NCBI GenBank assembly: GCA_013398055.1
Contig: VZRS01004545.1
Coordinates: 162,158-226,157 of the forward strand
Length of the DNA: 64,000 nucleotides
Source: Ifrita kowaldi
Lineage: Eukaryota; Chordata; Aves; Passeriformes; Cinclosomatidae
Reading direction: 5' to 3'
Under the pieces are notes generated by a model, which saw only the letters and a list, made by a program, of their open reading frames with translations, was not told where the DNA came from and made no database searches. Shown one piece after another: positions 49,613-62,665 of this stretch. A program made the translations under genes and the position numbers. Numbering within the stretch: the first letter of the stretch is position 1; every line of letters begins with the position of its first letter.

Positions 49613-51255
49613 AGACATGCACAGAGATGGTCAACAAAGATTTATAGGCTGGTGAGATAAGGGATTTATTGCCTTTGTGCTGCATGCACAGGGCAGCCGG
49701 CTGTTTCAGGAGGTCCCGTCTGCGCTCCTGCTCAGGATTGTCTTCAGCTCACAATCAGCACTCAACAAGGTAAGGTTTTGCAGGCCACCTCCTGCTTGTG
49801 CACTTCAAAATACACACACAGCAAGGGAATTCATGTAAGTAGTGGGTACAACTACCTTAGTTTCAAAGGTATGGGCCAGACTCTGCATCCAGACCTATTT
49901 TTTTTACATCTCTGCCTTTATCCCAGAGGTTTCACAACACTGTTCCTCAGCTTCAGCTCTGCTACGTCAGTCCCAGCATGGACTATTTATAGTGCCCACA
50001 GTTCCTGCTGGATTTAGTGGATGCTCAAGGTCTCTAAATAGCAAGTGTGTGGTCTCCAAGGATGTGCCATTTGGAGAATGCAGACTCTGCTTGTACTTTG
50101 CCCATGCAAAACATTTACTGCACTTCTGCCATTTCTAGCTGCCACTGTAAAGGGCTTTGAGGGCCAGTTTCCTGTATCACATGGTTTTACCTGTGATGAG
50201 AACCCACCTGTTTTAATGATAAGATCAGGGAATTGAAGAAACAGCTACAATCCCCATGGCTGAAGCTAAGCATCCAAAAATAACAAGCTATTAGGAACAT
50301 GCAGAGTGGTATTTTAGGCCTGAGGAGGGTGATTTTTTTATCCATCACTAGGGTGAATTCCCATTGACAGTCAATAGAAAGGAAAATTGAACAACATTAT
50401 AGCCTTTGCAAATCCAGGCATAAATGGAAAGAAATGCGGCTCACAGGGACAAACACTTACATTTTGCTATCAAGTCACCATCATGATTTGAGAAGAAATT
50501 ACTGGTAATGGTGAAATATATGATCATAGCCAGGGCCTGGAGCTTGAATGTGACAGTGGGGAAAGAGGAAGCATGATGGCTTTTGGTTGATGGGGGCTGC
50601 AGAGAGAGTGGTAGCCACCAGAGATGTCTGAGAAGCCTTGTTCGGCCCATTCACTAACAGCATCTGCTCCTACATCTGTAAAAGCACTGGTATTGTCCCA
50701 AGTGCCATACACCAAGCAGCCTTTGGTTCTCTCTTTGCTGTTATTACCTCATCCCCATGTCCGTGATGGGTGAAAGGTAACACCCTTGGCCACTTTCTCT
50801 CTCCTGGGCACAAATCTTCCAAGACAGCTGTAAAGTTGGATGTAAGAACCCCAGGGAGATCTGTGGAGGAGACGAGCCCAAGGCTGAACTCTGCTGAAAC
50901 AGATATGAGGAAAAGAAAATTTATACTTCTGCTCTGTAACTCACTAGGAGTTGAGGAAATCCCATACCTCTTGGGATCAAGTCTCCTGAGAGTGATTTTG
51001 GGATAATCCTGGACAAAGAGCCCTCCATGCTTAACATTTTTATGAAGGCAGAATAAGAGCATTGTGAAGAGCGTAACACGCACTTAGTATAGATCTGGAA
51101 AAAAAAATGTCAAAGGAAATTAATTTAAATTCCTCTAAATGCAATTAGAGGTGACAAGATTTCTCATGGTGAGAGACTGCGTTGAAGCAAAAGCTAAAAG
51201 TTCCCATCCAGTTCATAAAGCCTTAGGTAGCTATTGGTAATATGAATTAAATTAA
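49613..51255. other. Intergenic, no recognised feature
   Basis: Contains a possible LTR-like or UTR-like stretch at 49630-49780, where the minus strand has AATAAA near 49667, but no family assignment is possible by eye. Confidence 0.35.
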
Positions 51256-51582
51256 TCAAAATGGGTAAAAGCTAATGATCCTCTTGGGAACAAAATTAGC
51301 TCCTTAATGAAAGAAATGGAGTTCAGAAATTATAATAGAATATTAGCAGATGTGCCCTTTGGAAATTATAAATTTGCAAAATCCCCTTATGTAGATATTA
51401 GTTTGAGTCAAATTATCACTAAATCTGACCCTGGAGATGTGATGAGAATACACACACTAGGATCTGTTCAGGAGGGCCTGGAATCCTCTGTCAGCAGTTC
51501 TGCTGGGCTGGGTTGGGTGCCACAGAGCGCTTTCTCAAATCAGCAACAGGGGACAGTCAAACCCCCAAACTTCCACTTGTAA
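51256..51582 (+). other. Unidentified open segment, possible decayed coding exon
   Basis: The frame is open from an in-frame TAA near 51255 to the stop at 51580-51582, about 108 codons. The first 60 residues look protein-like (KWVKANDPLGNKIS, ILADVPFGNYKFAKSPYVD, SQIITKSDPGDV). The composition is A-rich and similar to the segment at 49421. No domain was recognised. Confidence 0.25.
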
Positions 51583-52849
51583 TCTGCCGAGCTCTTGCTA
51601 AGGAGTCCTACTGCCTCTTGTGGTCTCTGGGCTGCTGAGAGTAATTAGCCAACAGGAGAGATTGTTAGGAAGACTCACATTTCAGTAGGACAGAGGTGGT
51701 CCTTGTCCTTGTGGCCATCCCAGGCAGTGGATGTTCTGTTCTGGATGTAGGTCACCACCTTGTAACCAAACCATGAAGAAGAGTTTATCAGTGTGGATCA
51801 GCATGTAGTGAGGAACAAGAGACTCATCAGAGATCCACAACATGTCAAAGTCAGAAAAAGCAAACAAAATCTGAGAAAACAAACAAACAAAAATATGATG
51901 AATTGCTCATGTTGAGGCTACAAAGAATTTATTACATGTTTTTATGACTCTTTCCAGGCAAGAACTTTTCTCATCCATTTATGGAAAACATAAAAGCCAC
52001 TGAGAGTTAAACAGGATAAAAACTAGATTTAAATCATCCTTACACATGCTGCTCACATCAGCATACAGCTGTTTTTCAGCATTTGGAGTCCTTGAAACTT
52101 TTAAGCCATTTAGAACAGTGTGTGATTGGTATGAAAAATAGCACAAGCTTTCTTTTTATAAAAAGAAATCACGCTCCAGGGTGCTGGATGCAGGGACTCC
52201 AGAAGCCAAGAAAGATGTTTGAAGTGCTTATTGGCATTCCAGGATCCAGAAAACTCTTCCTGCCTCACGCTATCTTGTAGCAATCCTGATGCATCTGTCC
52301 TGGGAACAGAACGAGGAAGACATTCCCTCTGGTGCAGATGGCTAATGCACAGCACAAAGCATGCTTGAGTCCCCAGGCTGAGGATGTAATGTGCATAGTT
52401 TAGAGGATGAGCTCTTCCTTTTATTTTTCTATTTATAGCACAAGCGGCGGCACTGTGAACTTCCTCTCACTGTCCTGCCAAAGTTGATTCAGCTCTGCTC
52501 GGGCTGTCGGGAGTTTTCATGCTCCTCTCAATCATGAAAAGATCTTGGGCAAGGGCAAGTCCAATAGCCGTCTGGAGAGTAACTCCTCCCCCCATCCCAG
52601 AAGGGAATCGTTCCCAGTTTGCACAAATAAGAAGGCAAACAAAAAACATTAGACGGGGACAGGAAGAAAAGGAGAGGGGGAAAAAGAAGTACCATTGAAA
52701 TTTGTGAGCATATGACTGGGGGAGAGAGGGACACAGCTGAAAGTGGTGAAATTGGGATGGTGCTTGGGAATCATACAATTTTAGCATCAGACACAGAAAT
52801 GTGAAATTCTTGGATGCTCAGTCTGAAAGGGCTTTGCAAAAATGGATCT
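51583..52849. other. Intergenic, no recognised feature
   Basis: No gene, RNA or repeat recognised. Confidence 0.45.
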
Positions 52850-52920
52850 GCAACATTCTTACCACCTTTCAGATAAGCAAACTGAAAGAGAAAGAAAATA
52901 GAATGATTTTGGCCAAGTTT
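52850..52920 (+). repeat. Possible MIR-like SINE remnant
   Basis: 'cctttcagataagcaaactg' near 52865, followed by 'aaagagaaagaaaatagaatgattttggccaag', parallels the MIR core 'acagatgaggaaactg' and its continuation. It is short and diverged, so this is weak. Confidence 0.3.
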
Positions 52921-53819
52921 TAAAAAACAAGAATCCTGATTTTCACAGATCTTTCAGGTTTCAAAAGCTGACTTTATTCTGAATTGCAATGAAACCCCCA
53001 GAGTCTGAAATTCTCTGCAAAGGGGAATTAAAAAAAAAAGCCTTCAATGCATTTCAAGGTGATTGACAGGTTTTGTTGTAATGGAAACTGAAACATTGTG
53101 TTTTGACTTTTTAAAGTTAATATTATGTTATAGCAAAAAAGCTAATACAAAGTAATAATAAAAAAAATCAAGGCAGAGAATTGTTTCAAAGTAAAAAATA
53201 GGTTGGGATGTTTCAACCTTACACTGTCAGCACTTTTTTCAGTGACTTTCTTCCAGGAATCTATTGAAAGCAATCGTCTTTTGCAAACTGTTTTGATTTC
53301 TGATGGCAATACAGACTTTCTGCAATTTTTCTGACCAGCTGTGCCAAGAAACAAACTCTGACAGCTCACTTCACCATCTAAGCACTCATTTTAAATGTAA
53401 GAATGCTTTAATGCAAGAAGTACCATTTTGTACCATCAGCAACATGACTTTTTTCCCACAGGCTATTGAAACTGCCATACTAGGTCTGACCTGAAATTTA
53501 TTCACTGATAGCTCTCAGTTGCCTGATCTGGTTTTGAACCTGATTTTAGTTGGCACCTGCAATGTTCAGTGGCAATGAGTAGCATGGTTTAAGAGTTTAT
53601 GTATATTGTGACAAAACCCATTTTTGTTTATTTCAGTCTCGCTACTTCATAGTTTTCATTGGGTACCTCACGGGTCTGGAACTGACAGAAATAATGAATC
53701 ACCATTCCCCATTTGCTTGCTACGCATCACTCCCCAATCTGTAGACTTCTTTAATAGTCTCCCTCAGAAGTTGTCTCCTATTTTATTATTCTGAATAATT
53801 TTATCTTTTCTGCAGAATT

Positions 53820-54560
53820 TGTCACTTCAAGATTCACCAGCTTTGCTGAAAATCACACAAATACATAGAGCAAAACCAAGAGCTTTGCTGCCTGATAACT
53901 CTCCTCCCTGCCATGTCCCTGGTCCTGTGGGGTCCATGAGAACTGCCCTTCCTTAAAGTCTTGTGGTGAGAGATCTTGTCAAAAGCATTGTCAAACATAA
54001 GTTCAATACTTATCAGCTGGATCACATTTTTTCAGGTAGTTGCCAGCTCCTCCAAGTCTCCAAGTAAGACTTTACAAAATCTGTACTGTTCTTTCTGAAC
54101 AACGTGTGTGTATTTTTGTGTCTAAGAATTCTGTTTATGATTGTTTCTACAAGTTTGACTGTGGTTTTATTGATCGGTAGTTCCCAGTGAACTCTGCAGC
54201 CATTACTAAAGGCTGCTGACACACTTGCCACTGTACATAATTCTGCAGAAAAAATGGTAGGTTACACATGACAATTAGTTGTTGAACAATTTCATATCTG
54301 ACTCCCTTATAACTCTTCAGTGACCTCTGCCTTGTTCTTGTGATTTGTCCAGCAATCTCTTCCTTTGACACTCCTGTTTTAGGTAGTTTCTTAGGCTACT
54401 CCACACCAAAGAGAGTTCTGGTATGAGACCCTGTCTCACAGGTAGTGAATAGTGAGACCAATAATTAATTTTCTCTTGCCATAATGACCTTGTCTCTCTT
54501 AAATCCTTGTTTTGCTTCCTCTTCATCTGCTGGTTTTATGACTCTTTTTCTGTATCAAAG
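53820..54560 (-). mobile_element. Ancient CR1 (L3-like) fragment, reverse-transcriptase region, antisense
   Basis: The minus strand carries RT-like pieces such as FDNAFDKISHHKTL near 53990, then the upstream ORF2 region in the correct order. Plus-strand landmarks are 'attctgtttatgattgtttc' near 54127, 'tacaagtttgactg' near 54150 and 'acaatttcatatctgactcc' near 54286. Stops and indels are frequent. The element may extend to about 54980, but I cannot support that part. Confidence 0.7.
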
Positions 54561-56094
54561 ATAGTTGCTTTTGTTATTGCTGATTCTGCTGCCAGTATTA
54601 TCACTGGTACCTATATTTTTGTAAAAGATCTCCTGAAAATCTATTATTCCTGCTTAATTTAGTTTTACATTTAGCATTTGGCATGCAAAAATTCATCTTT
54701 TTTAGTTTTCTAATTTTAATGCTTATTTTTTCTCTAATAGTTCTCTTTTACTAGTAAGCAGAGTGGCTTTTTGGAGGGCTGTTTTTGTATTTAGTATGGC
54801 ATCTCTAGTCTTGCCGTCTGCAAACATTACTTTCTCCTTCTACTTTTCTGTGCATGGGTAGCTTCAGTATTATAGCCCATTTGATGACAAATACTGAAAC
54901 TTATGGTTGATATTTAGAACATACATTAACCAAGGGTTATTTTGTGACTAGTGCCACCTGAGGAGTCTAAAACATTAATAGATATTGGATCAGTTTAATT
55001 TCTTAGTCAATTGTTGACATTTTTATTTCACCACTGTAAGCTGAAAAAGAGAAAATGCAATAAATCCCTGATGAAACACATTCCACTCTTCTATTCAGGT
55101 GACTTATTCTCTAATCCACAGCACTTTTTAACCCCTAATTTGCTTTTCCTAGTCCAGAATTTGTGAAATCTACATTATTTTTTTCTGTATTTCTTACAGA
55201 TTTCCCATCTGTCCACCATCAAACAATCCCATGCATTCAGTGACAATAACAGTGCTTTCTCACTTCAGAGACATATTTAGTGTAAGGAGATGTAGAGTAA
55301 AGCAAGCTGTGGAGACACCAGCTCAGTGCATGGTGTATGTGAGAAAGTTTTTCATCACCCCATCATGTGATTCTTTCTTTGGAGATTTCCAAACCTCAAT
55401 CCCTTTATCTACATATTCTGTGAAAATGGAGTCTACTTGCTGAGATGTAAGACCTAATACCTGTGAAAATGGATTCATGTCTACTGTTAAGGATTGCCTG
55501 CAATTTGCTGCATTTGGGAAGAGAAATAATTTTTGTCAAAATGAACAAGCTTTCCCTGGAGCCCAGTGAAACACTGCAGCAAGTTCCTACATATTAGGAG
55601 GAGTTGAGCCTCCTGAAGTTCAAGGTTTGGAGCCCCTTGGAAGTTATCTAGCTCTGGCACAGGGCTAAAAGGAACAGCTAGAGAATCATTTGCATTGGGA
55701 AATTCTTGATGTCTATTCTTATTAGAAAGAACACTGTATTATTTTATTTATATATATATTAGCAAAAAGTGTTTTTAAAAGGGTCAGTAACTCACAGACA
55801 CAAAGAGAATAATTTACTAAAATATGTGCTGCTTTGTTCATCTGGACACCCTCTAGGAATAAAAAAAAATCAAGGATAACAAGCAAGCTAAATACTAATA
55901 GTCACAATCATAAAAAATTACATGCATAATTAAAATATCCATTTCAAGGCACTCTTACATTTGCTAATAAAAGTCTCCTTTATGAGTACCAAAATACAAT
56001 TTTCCACATAAAAAGGACAAGCAAAAAAAAAAAAGACAGCTTTATTTTCCGTGACCTTGCAAGATTTCGAAACATTTGACCTCCCTATCCTTTA
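54561..56094. other. Intergenic, possibly more L3-like CR1
   Basis: AT-rich sequence with a short TA run at 55749-55760. The first 400 bp may be a continuation of the antisense CR1 to its left. Nothing else is recognised. Confidence 0.35.
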
Positions 56095-56480
56095 AATGAA
56101 TGTACGTAAATGATTTAGATAAGGACGTCAGATGTGAGATACCAATGTGTGTTGATAGTGACAGTACTGGAGAAAGAAAAGGTGAATAATGACCAATGTA
56201 ACTGAATTCAGGATGAAGCAGATCTTTCAGGCAACTGGGCCAGTAAATAGAAAACCATTTAAATTAGAAAAATGTTACATAATAAATCTAGTGGCAGTGA
56301 GCCAGGACAGCAAGAGTACGTTTTAAGCAGAGGAGTAATTCAGAGTGATCTGACCAGGAAGGGAATTTTCTCCAGGGGTTACTTTAGCAAAACCCTCCGA
56401 GCCATTCATCTGGAGTTCAACTCCAGCACAATAGGCAAGGGGAAACTGGATGAATCAGAGAAGAGACTATAAATCAGGAG
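56095..56480 (+). mobile_element. Probable ancient CR1 (L3-like) fragment, sense
   Basis: 'gtacgtaaatgatttagataa' near 56102 matches the Ile-Asn-Asp-Leu-Asp segment before the RT catalytic box. 'caactgggccagtaaatag' near 56231 and 'catctggagttcaactcc' near 56407 follow in the order expected for ORF2. Divergence is high and the ends are uncertain. Confidence 0.5.
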
Positions 56481-59400
56481 AAGGGATAACATTTCTGCAC
56501 GAGGTAGGGCACTTCTTCATTTGAAGCACTATGCTTGGTAATGTTTTCAACACACAAAAAAAGGACATTACTGCCTTGGAACGGGTACGGCCTCAGCCAG
56601 CCAGACTCACGGAATATTTTTGGAAGATGACTTATAAAGTAGGGGATCTGCCCAGAGAGAAGCAAGCCCTTTCCAGCAACTAAATGAAATCACCCAAATG
56701 ATCAAAGAGCAGAGCTGTCCTAGCTGCACAATGGCGAGCACAACCTGTGACCAGAGCTGAGGACCTTCTGTTCCAGGCACTGTGCATCATGCTGCAAACC
56801 AGCTTTGGTGTCTCACCAGGCCCTCGAAATCTGAGGCTGCAAATCCCCCAGAGAGCACTGTTTGTGCTCCCCTGAAATCCACGACCAACTATGCCCCTTG
56901 AGTACCTCAGCCTGGGGTTCACCAAGCGATCCCAGAAGCTCAGAAAAAGAGGAGACCAGACACACAGACCACTCTCCGTCTTTGTTTCTCTCTCGAGTCT
57001 TTGACATAACAGCTCCAGTTTGACAATCAGACTGTACGTTCAGGCACCACCATCTTTCTCCAGATGCACGAGCACACATTTTGATGTGTGTGTGACTGTA
57101 GCACTGCCTGACGTTGGGATGTACGGAGGATACAAGCTCCAAGCTGCTACGAGCTAATTGCTCATCTCTTTTAGCTCAGGCAGCAGAGGCCTCCGCTAGG
57201 CAGCCAGGGTGCAGCCGAGCGTTATACTTTCAGCATATGGACTATTTAAATTCCTAGCAAAAAGAGCAGTTTAAACCACTTGGTGCTCGGGTAGGATTTC
57301 TGCCATCTGGTACCCAGTATCTTCTGCTGGCAGAAGCTGAGGTTGGATGCAGCCCTAGGATAGCAATTTTAGTGTCACAAATGGCTTGTGACTGGTGAAT
57401 TCAGGGGCAGGCCCATCAGAAAGCATTTGCCTTGCAAACATTTCTCCTGCCTATTGCTGCATATTGAGAATCCAAAGGAAATATGTCACCCTCTCAAGAA
57501 CATTGCTGGTGCATCAACAGTGTGGACCTGGAAGGGATAAGCCAAAGATCTTGATGATTATTTTGTTCATTCTTGCTGATGACTGAACTAGGGGTGATGA
57601 AAATATCCCTCCTCTCTCCTCACAACCAGTGAGAGCTGGCAGGAGGTTACTGATCTGGTCACTGGCGGTGTTTTGGGCTCAGAAGCGGACTTGGACTTCA
57701 GCTCATTTTGTAATGACTGCCAAGAAACAGGGCTTTAATATGAGCACGAAATCACACATGAAACATCATAGCTGACACACTTCTCTAACAAGCAGTAGAA
57801 ACCCCTGTTTCATAATAGAAGCTCCTGCCTTCTCTAAAGCCCCTGAACATGGTCCAAATTCACCCTCAGACAGAGAGCTCTGCTTGACACGAACTTGAGC
57901 TCCAGCACATGTGCTCAGCACACACATTCATGTTTTGGGGTCCTTCTTGAGCAAGGCGCTTTAATTCTTTAGGGCTACAGGAAAAAGGCAGTCTTGCCCT
58001 CCCGGTGCCAGTGAGTCTACCTGCCTAACCTGATTCTCAAATAATTTGCACAGGTAAAATTGAACTCATAATTCTTCCTTTATTTAGGCTGAAAAGTACA
58101 TACATCCTTCCTTCTTCCCCAGTGCAGAAAGGATCTCTATATGAGACTGATATTATTACTAGCTGCATAGAAGCAGTATTTCCCAGGAATTATGTTGAGG
58201 ATGCCAGGTGACCATGTGTTGTCTCACGCAAAAGAGGGCAGTGTTATGCTCTGCTCTGCTTTACAAGTACCGTGTATCCTCCTTCAGACACATCTAGTGT
58301 CTCAATGAAACCTGTTCTCAAGTGATGTTTATCTAAAAGCTGCTCTCTGATGGCTACATATACTTCCGGGGGCAATTCTGGTTTTATATCCCTCATCAGC
58401 TGAATGAGGTGCACCACCTTTTATGGGATACTCACACTTACACCACACTTAAATTCATCCTGCTCAAAATGCAGATTTTTCCAATGTCTAACATTAACTC
58501 AGTAAGTGCTGAACCTACTTACCATGATTTAACCAAAGCTCATTTTGCATCAGTACCTCTTTCTGGATGTCCAATGTTATCCATTAAATGATGTGATACA
58601 CTCTGTTTTTCTGTCAGGGAGATGGAGAAAAGCTAATTGCTGGAGTCTGTTTTGACCACAGGACTTGCTAGAAAGTCAGTGTGACAAAACACTCATTATT
58701 TAACAACTGATTGTTGCTTTAGCTGTTCAGAAACCAGAGATGGCATTTATTCTACTGTCTAAAACTTCATCCACCTTAAAGTGAAGCTTTAAGCCAGAGT
58801 CAGCTGGTTAGGCTGGCAAAATGCCCAGAGCGGGGGCAACCTGTGGGGAGTGAGACACAGCATTCTAAGGCAGATGTTTAACACAAGATGGATTTGTGTC
58901 CTCATCAGGATGAGCAACTTCTCTCCAGAGACTAGATGGTCACTGTTTTGGTCTTGATGCCTGACTCATGGACTGAGTTTGATGGAGTTTGAGTGGGTGC
59001 AGTAAATGCCATTCCCAACTGCTACCACCTTCCTACAGAACTCTCCCCTCTACCTTTGGTTTCAGAGCTGGCCACTGTCAGAACACATCTGTGCACTATG
59101 ACCCAAGGAACCCCAGTCCATGCTACTGTTGAAGGCTTTTTCACTGTAGGAGGACACAGAGGACTGCTGGGTGAGGTGCCTGTAACATTCTCACAGTGAA
59201 AGATGCTCCAACAAGCATCCCCCCGCTTCTGTTAACATCTTTCACTAATCCTAATATCTGTACCGTTATTAAAAGCTCCGGGGGCTTGTATTTTTTATTA
59301 ACAGATATGAGAGAAAGGAGCCTTTGTTCAAGAGCTAAAACATCCAGGTAAGTCCTGAAGGGCCTTTAATGTTGATGCCTGCGAAAAGTTTTCCACCAGA

Positions 59401-62400
59401 GGTAGCTGAACAACAAAATTGACACAGACAATATTACCAAAAGTAGAGAGGTGGGAAGAAAATAGGGTCCTGAAAACAACATCTTTCATGATTCTTTGCA
59501 CGTAAACCCTAAGCATGTGGCAACAAGCACAGAAATTACTTTTTTCCCCTCCAACTTTTACATTCTATATAATGCATGGTGTTAACCTGGCACCTAAACA
59601 ACCACAGATATATCTGCATCACAAATGATTACCTGCAGCAAGATATCAGTGGATATATAGTAAGAAAGCAGTAAGGTCTGAACCCTCTATAAAACCATCC
59701 ACTAGGCTCTTCTGTTTACTTTTTCAACTTCTGCTGCCTTTCCACTGAGGTACAGCAGTGTCACTTCCAGAATTCTCTGAGGAGATGTGAGATAAATACA
59801 CAGCTTATTCAAGTAGCCTTACCATCCATTTGGGGCAGATGAAAGCTTCCAACCAGCTGGAAGGTGTTTGCTGTAACCCCCTGTCCACTCTCTCTCTCTG
59901 TCTGCCCTTCAGAAGCTGCCAGCATAGGAGAGGAGGTGCTGAGAGGGTTTTTGCAAGACATCTGGCACAGTCCTTGTGTGACAGGCTGCATCACAGAAAG
60001 ACCTGTACTTTGGGTGGCAGTGGGAATAAGAGCAGCTGTGGGTCCATATGCACCTAATGTGTACTTTAAACCGTTTGTCTACTTGTTTCCAACAAATTTC
60101 TTGATTTGTGGCTTACACAAATTTTAAAAATCACATTAAGTGTCCCTAGATGCTTTTCTTCTTTTCTGTGACGAGTCTAAGTAAAATAAATGAAATTATG
60201 CTCAAGCTTCCCCACCTCACATGCTTTCATTTGAATGACCTTACGTATCTTCCTTCATCTTCAAATATCCTGGAATAATGTGTTATTCTGACGTGAATCT
60301 CTTTGTATTTGGTGTTTTCCCTTAGAACTCAATCTACTGCAGAATCTTGGGCTCCATCAAAAATATCTTTGAAGTACATAAGTGGTTTTGGAGAACAGCT
60401 TGAAAACACAACTTGAGTGCAAGCTATGAGATCAGCAGCCAGCTCTCAAAGTGAAGTCACACACAGCTTTTAGCTATTAAGATGCCCTTTCCAGCAGTCT
60501 CTTAACTTCTGAACCCTACTTTCGGATCAGCTGTAACCCTCCCCCATGCTCTGAAAAGCTGCTCTTTCCTCTTGCTCCCACCTCAGCATTCAGTGGGCAC
60601 AGGCAGTCCCTCCCCCGGGCTTTGCCAAGGGAGCTGCCAGTTCCAAACTCAAGCCACAAGGCTCAGAAGACATCTGAGGACAAAGGAGAACATTTTTGCT
60701 CTGCACTGACAATGTCCAGCTAATTCACTGGTGCTGGAGCTGCATGTGAGAACTGTGTGGTGTAACCTGGGAACGGCATTTGTGTTGCTAATAATAAAAG
60801 ATTTTTTGTGGACTGGGTAATGACATGGGTCTGTCAACTCCCACGTGTAAATCGTTGGGGTGGAGAGCAACCACTTGGCTTTCCAGAATAATTTGGAAAG
60901 GCAGCTTCTTATCTGTGGGAGATAACAGCCTTCTACAGAAGATCTTAAGAAGTTTGTAGTGGAGGAGGTGACAGAAGCCCTGGCTTAAGGAAATCAGGGA
61001 ATTTGACCCGAGACCAGGGGCAGTTTTGGTCAATAGGCTATCATAATATCGCTCTTATAAGAAAGTCTGTGGGTATAAACAAAGGTGTTATCAGAGCATT
61101 TCTGACAATGAATTTTTCTCTTCTAGAAATCAGCATGTTTCTTCCACCTGGATTTAAGAGGAAAGAAAGAATCCCAGCCTGAGCTGTGGTTTGCTTGCAG
61201 CTAGACTCTGAGTTCAGGTTCCCTATCACATGCTATATGTTCATAGCCATTTCTGTGGAGCTTTGCTTACTTTACTCTCCGAGGCCTTCTGTCCAACCTT
61301 GATTTATTCTGCAGAAGCACACAGCTGGCTTGCTACTTTTCCACTGCTGCTCATTTCTGAAAAATACAGCTGCTCTACCTGGGCTTGACAGCAAGCTTAT
61401 TACTGGGTTGTGGTATTAAGATTTGGTGGTTTTGTGGGTTCGTTTTGCTTTTCTTCCCCCCTCATCTTCTCTATCTTTTCTCCTTCTCTCTCCCTCTGTC
61501 AGAGTGACAGTCACCATCTCGGGGATCTGGCACAAAAGGCTGGAGCAGCATGATGTGGCTGATACAGGCAAGAAGCCAGAACATTTTGTGTAGGTTAACT
61601 GTCCTCCTAGGCAGAGAGCGTCCCTCAGCTCAGACATATGCCAGCAGCCAGCCATTCTTCTGCTCCTCCTCCCCTCCCCAGATATTCCTCCCACCTCCCA
61701 CTCAGACTTTCATGCTCAGCCCAACTTGATTAAAATGTTGCTGTCATTAAAAAAACTGAAAGAAAAAAAAAAAGGGGTGATGGTGGTGATGGGGAAATTT
61801 CCTTGCAGCTGCTGCTTGTCAGTTGGCAAGTTGCTTTTAACCTCTCCATGACAGAAAGCAGCAGTGCGCTCTGGCTTTCCTTTCCTCACTGCTGAAGGGC
61901 TCCATGCACTTACTTCCATGCCAGAGACATCCAGAGGAGCCTGCTCGTGATGGAGAGCGTGACAACTGCCAGAATCCTCCCCTACTGCCTCCTACCAGTC
62001 ACCCATGGTTGGGCATGTGGGGCCCATGGTTGGGCACGTGGGGCACAATGTCCTGGCCCCCCAGGACAGTCTAGCCCGGGGACACTGGGGCAAATCGAGG
62101 TGGGACGAGCGAAGACATCATGGCCCTATGTGGGCTGTCTGGCAGGGGAAGATGAGGTGCTGATGTCCTGCCTGTTTGTGCAATCACCACGGCAAAACTG
62201 TGTTTGAGAGGCTGTCAGCCCCCTCCCACGCCATTTCTAATGCACTGAGGTGGGCGCATGCAATGCCTGTGGTTGGGAATTCTGAGCAGGGCTTTCGGGG
62301 GAATGTGCACTACAACTCAGATGTGCAGTCCTTGGAGCAGGCCAAGCCCAAAACACAGATGTGTATCACATCTCACCGTTCCTGGGGCCTGCAGAACTCA

Positions 62401-62576
62401 ACTTGAGGCTGACAGCCTGAGACATCTGCTCTTGTGTTGTTGTAATGAACACAAGAAGGAGTCTTGTGTGTGTGAGTCTTGTCGATAGCGTGTGTGAGCA
62501 GCTGGTGACCTCCAAGGTATGCAAACAAGGGAAAGAGGTTGCTGGGAGAGTACCATTGCTTTCATAGCAAAATATT
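56481..62576. other. Intergenic, no recognised gene
   Basis: About 6 kb with only short open frames. A two-copy tandem of a 21 bp CCATGGTTGGGCATGTGGGG-type unit lies near 62003-62045, and a TATA-like CTATAAAA lies near 59687. No transposon or RNA gene recognised. Confidence 0.4.
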
Positions 62577-62665
62577 ATGCTTTACAAATAACAAGGAAAA
62601 AAAAATCTGGAAAAAAAGGAAAATAAAAGAAAAACAAAAAAAGATATAAAAAGAAAGAAAACCGC
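62577..62665 (+). repeat. A-rich low-complexity stretch
   Basis: Runs of A interrupted by G, T and C over about 90 bp. There is no adjacent retrotransposon body that would make this a tail. Confidence 0.85.

Noticed and set aside
59680..59720. TATA-box promoter near CTATAAAA
   Set aside because: A single AT-rich motif with no GC-rich flank, initiator or downstream gene.
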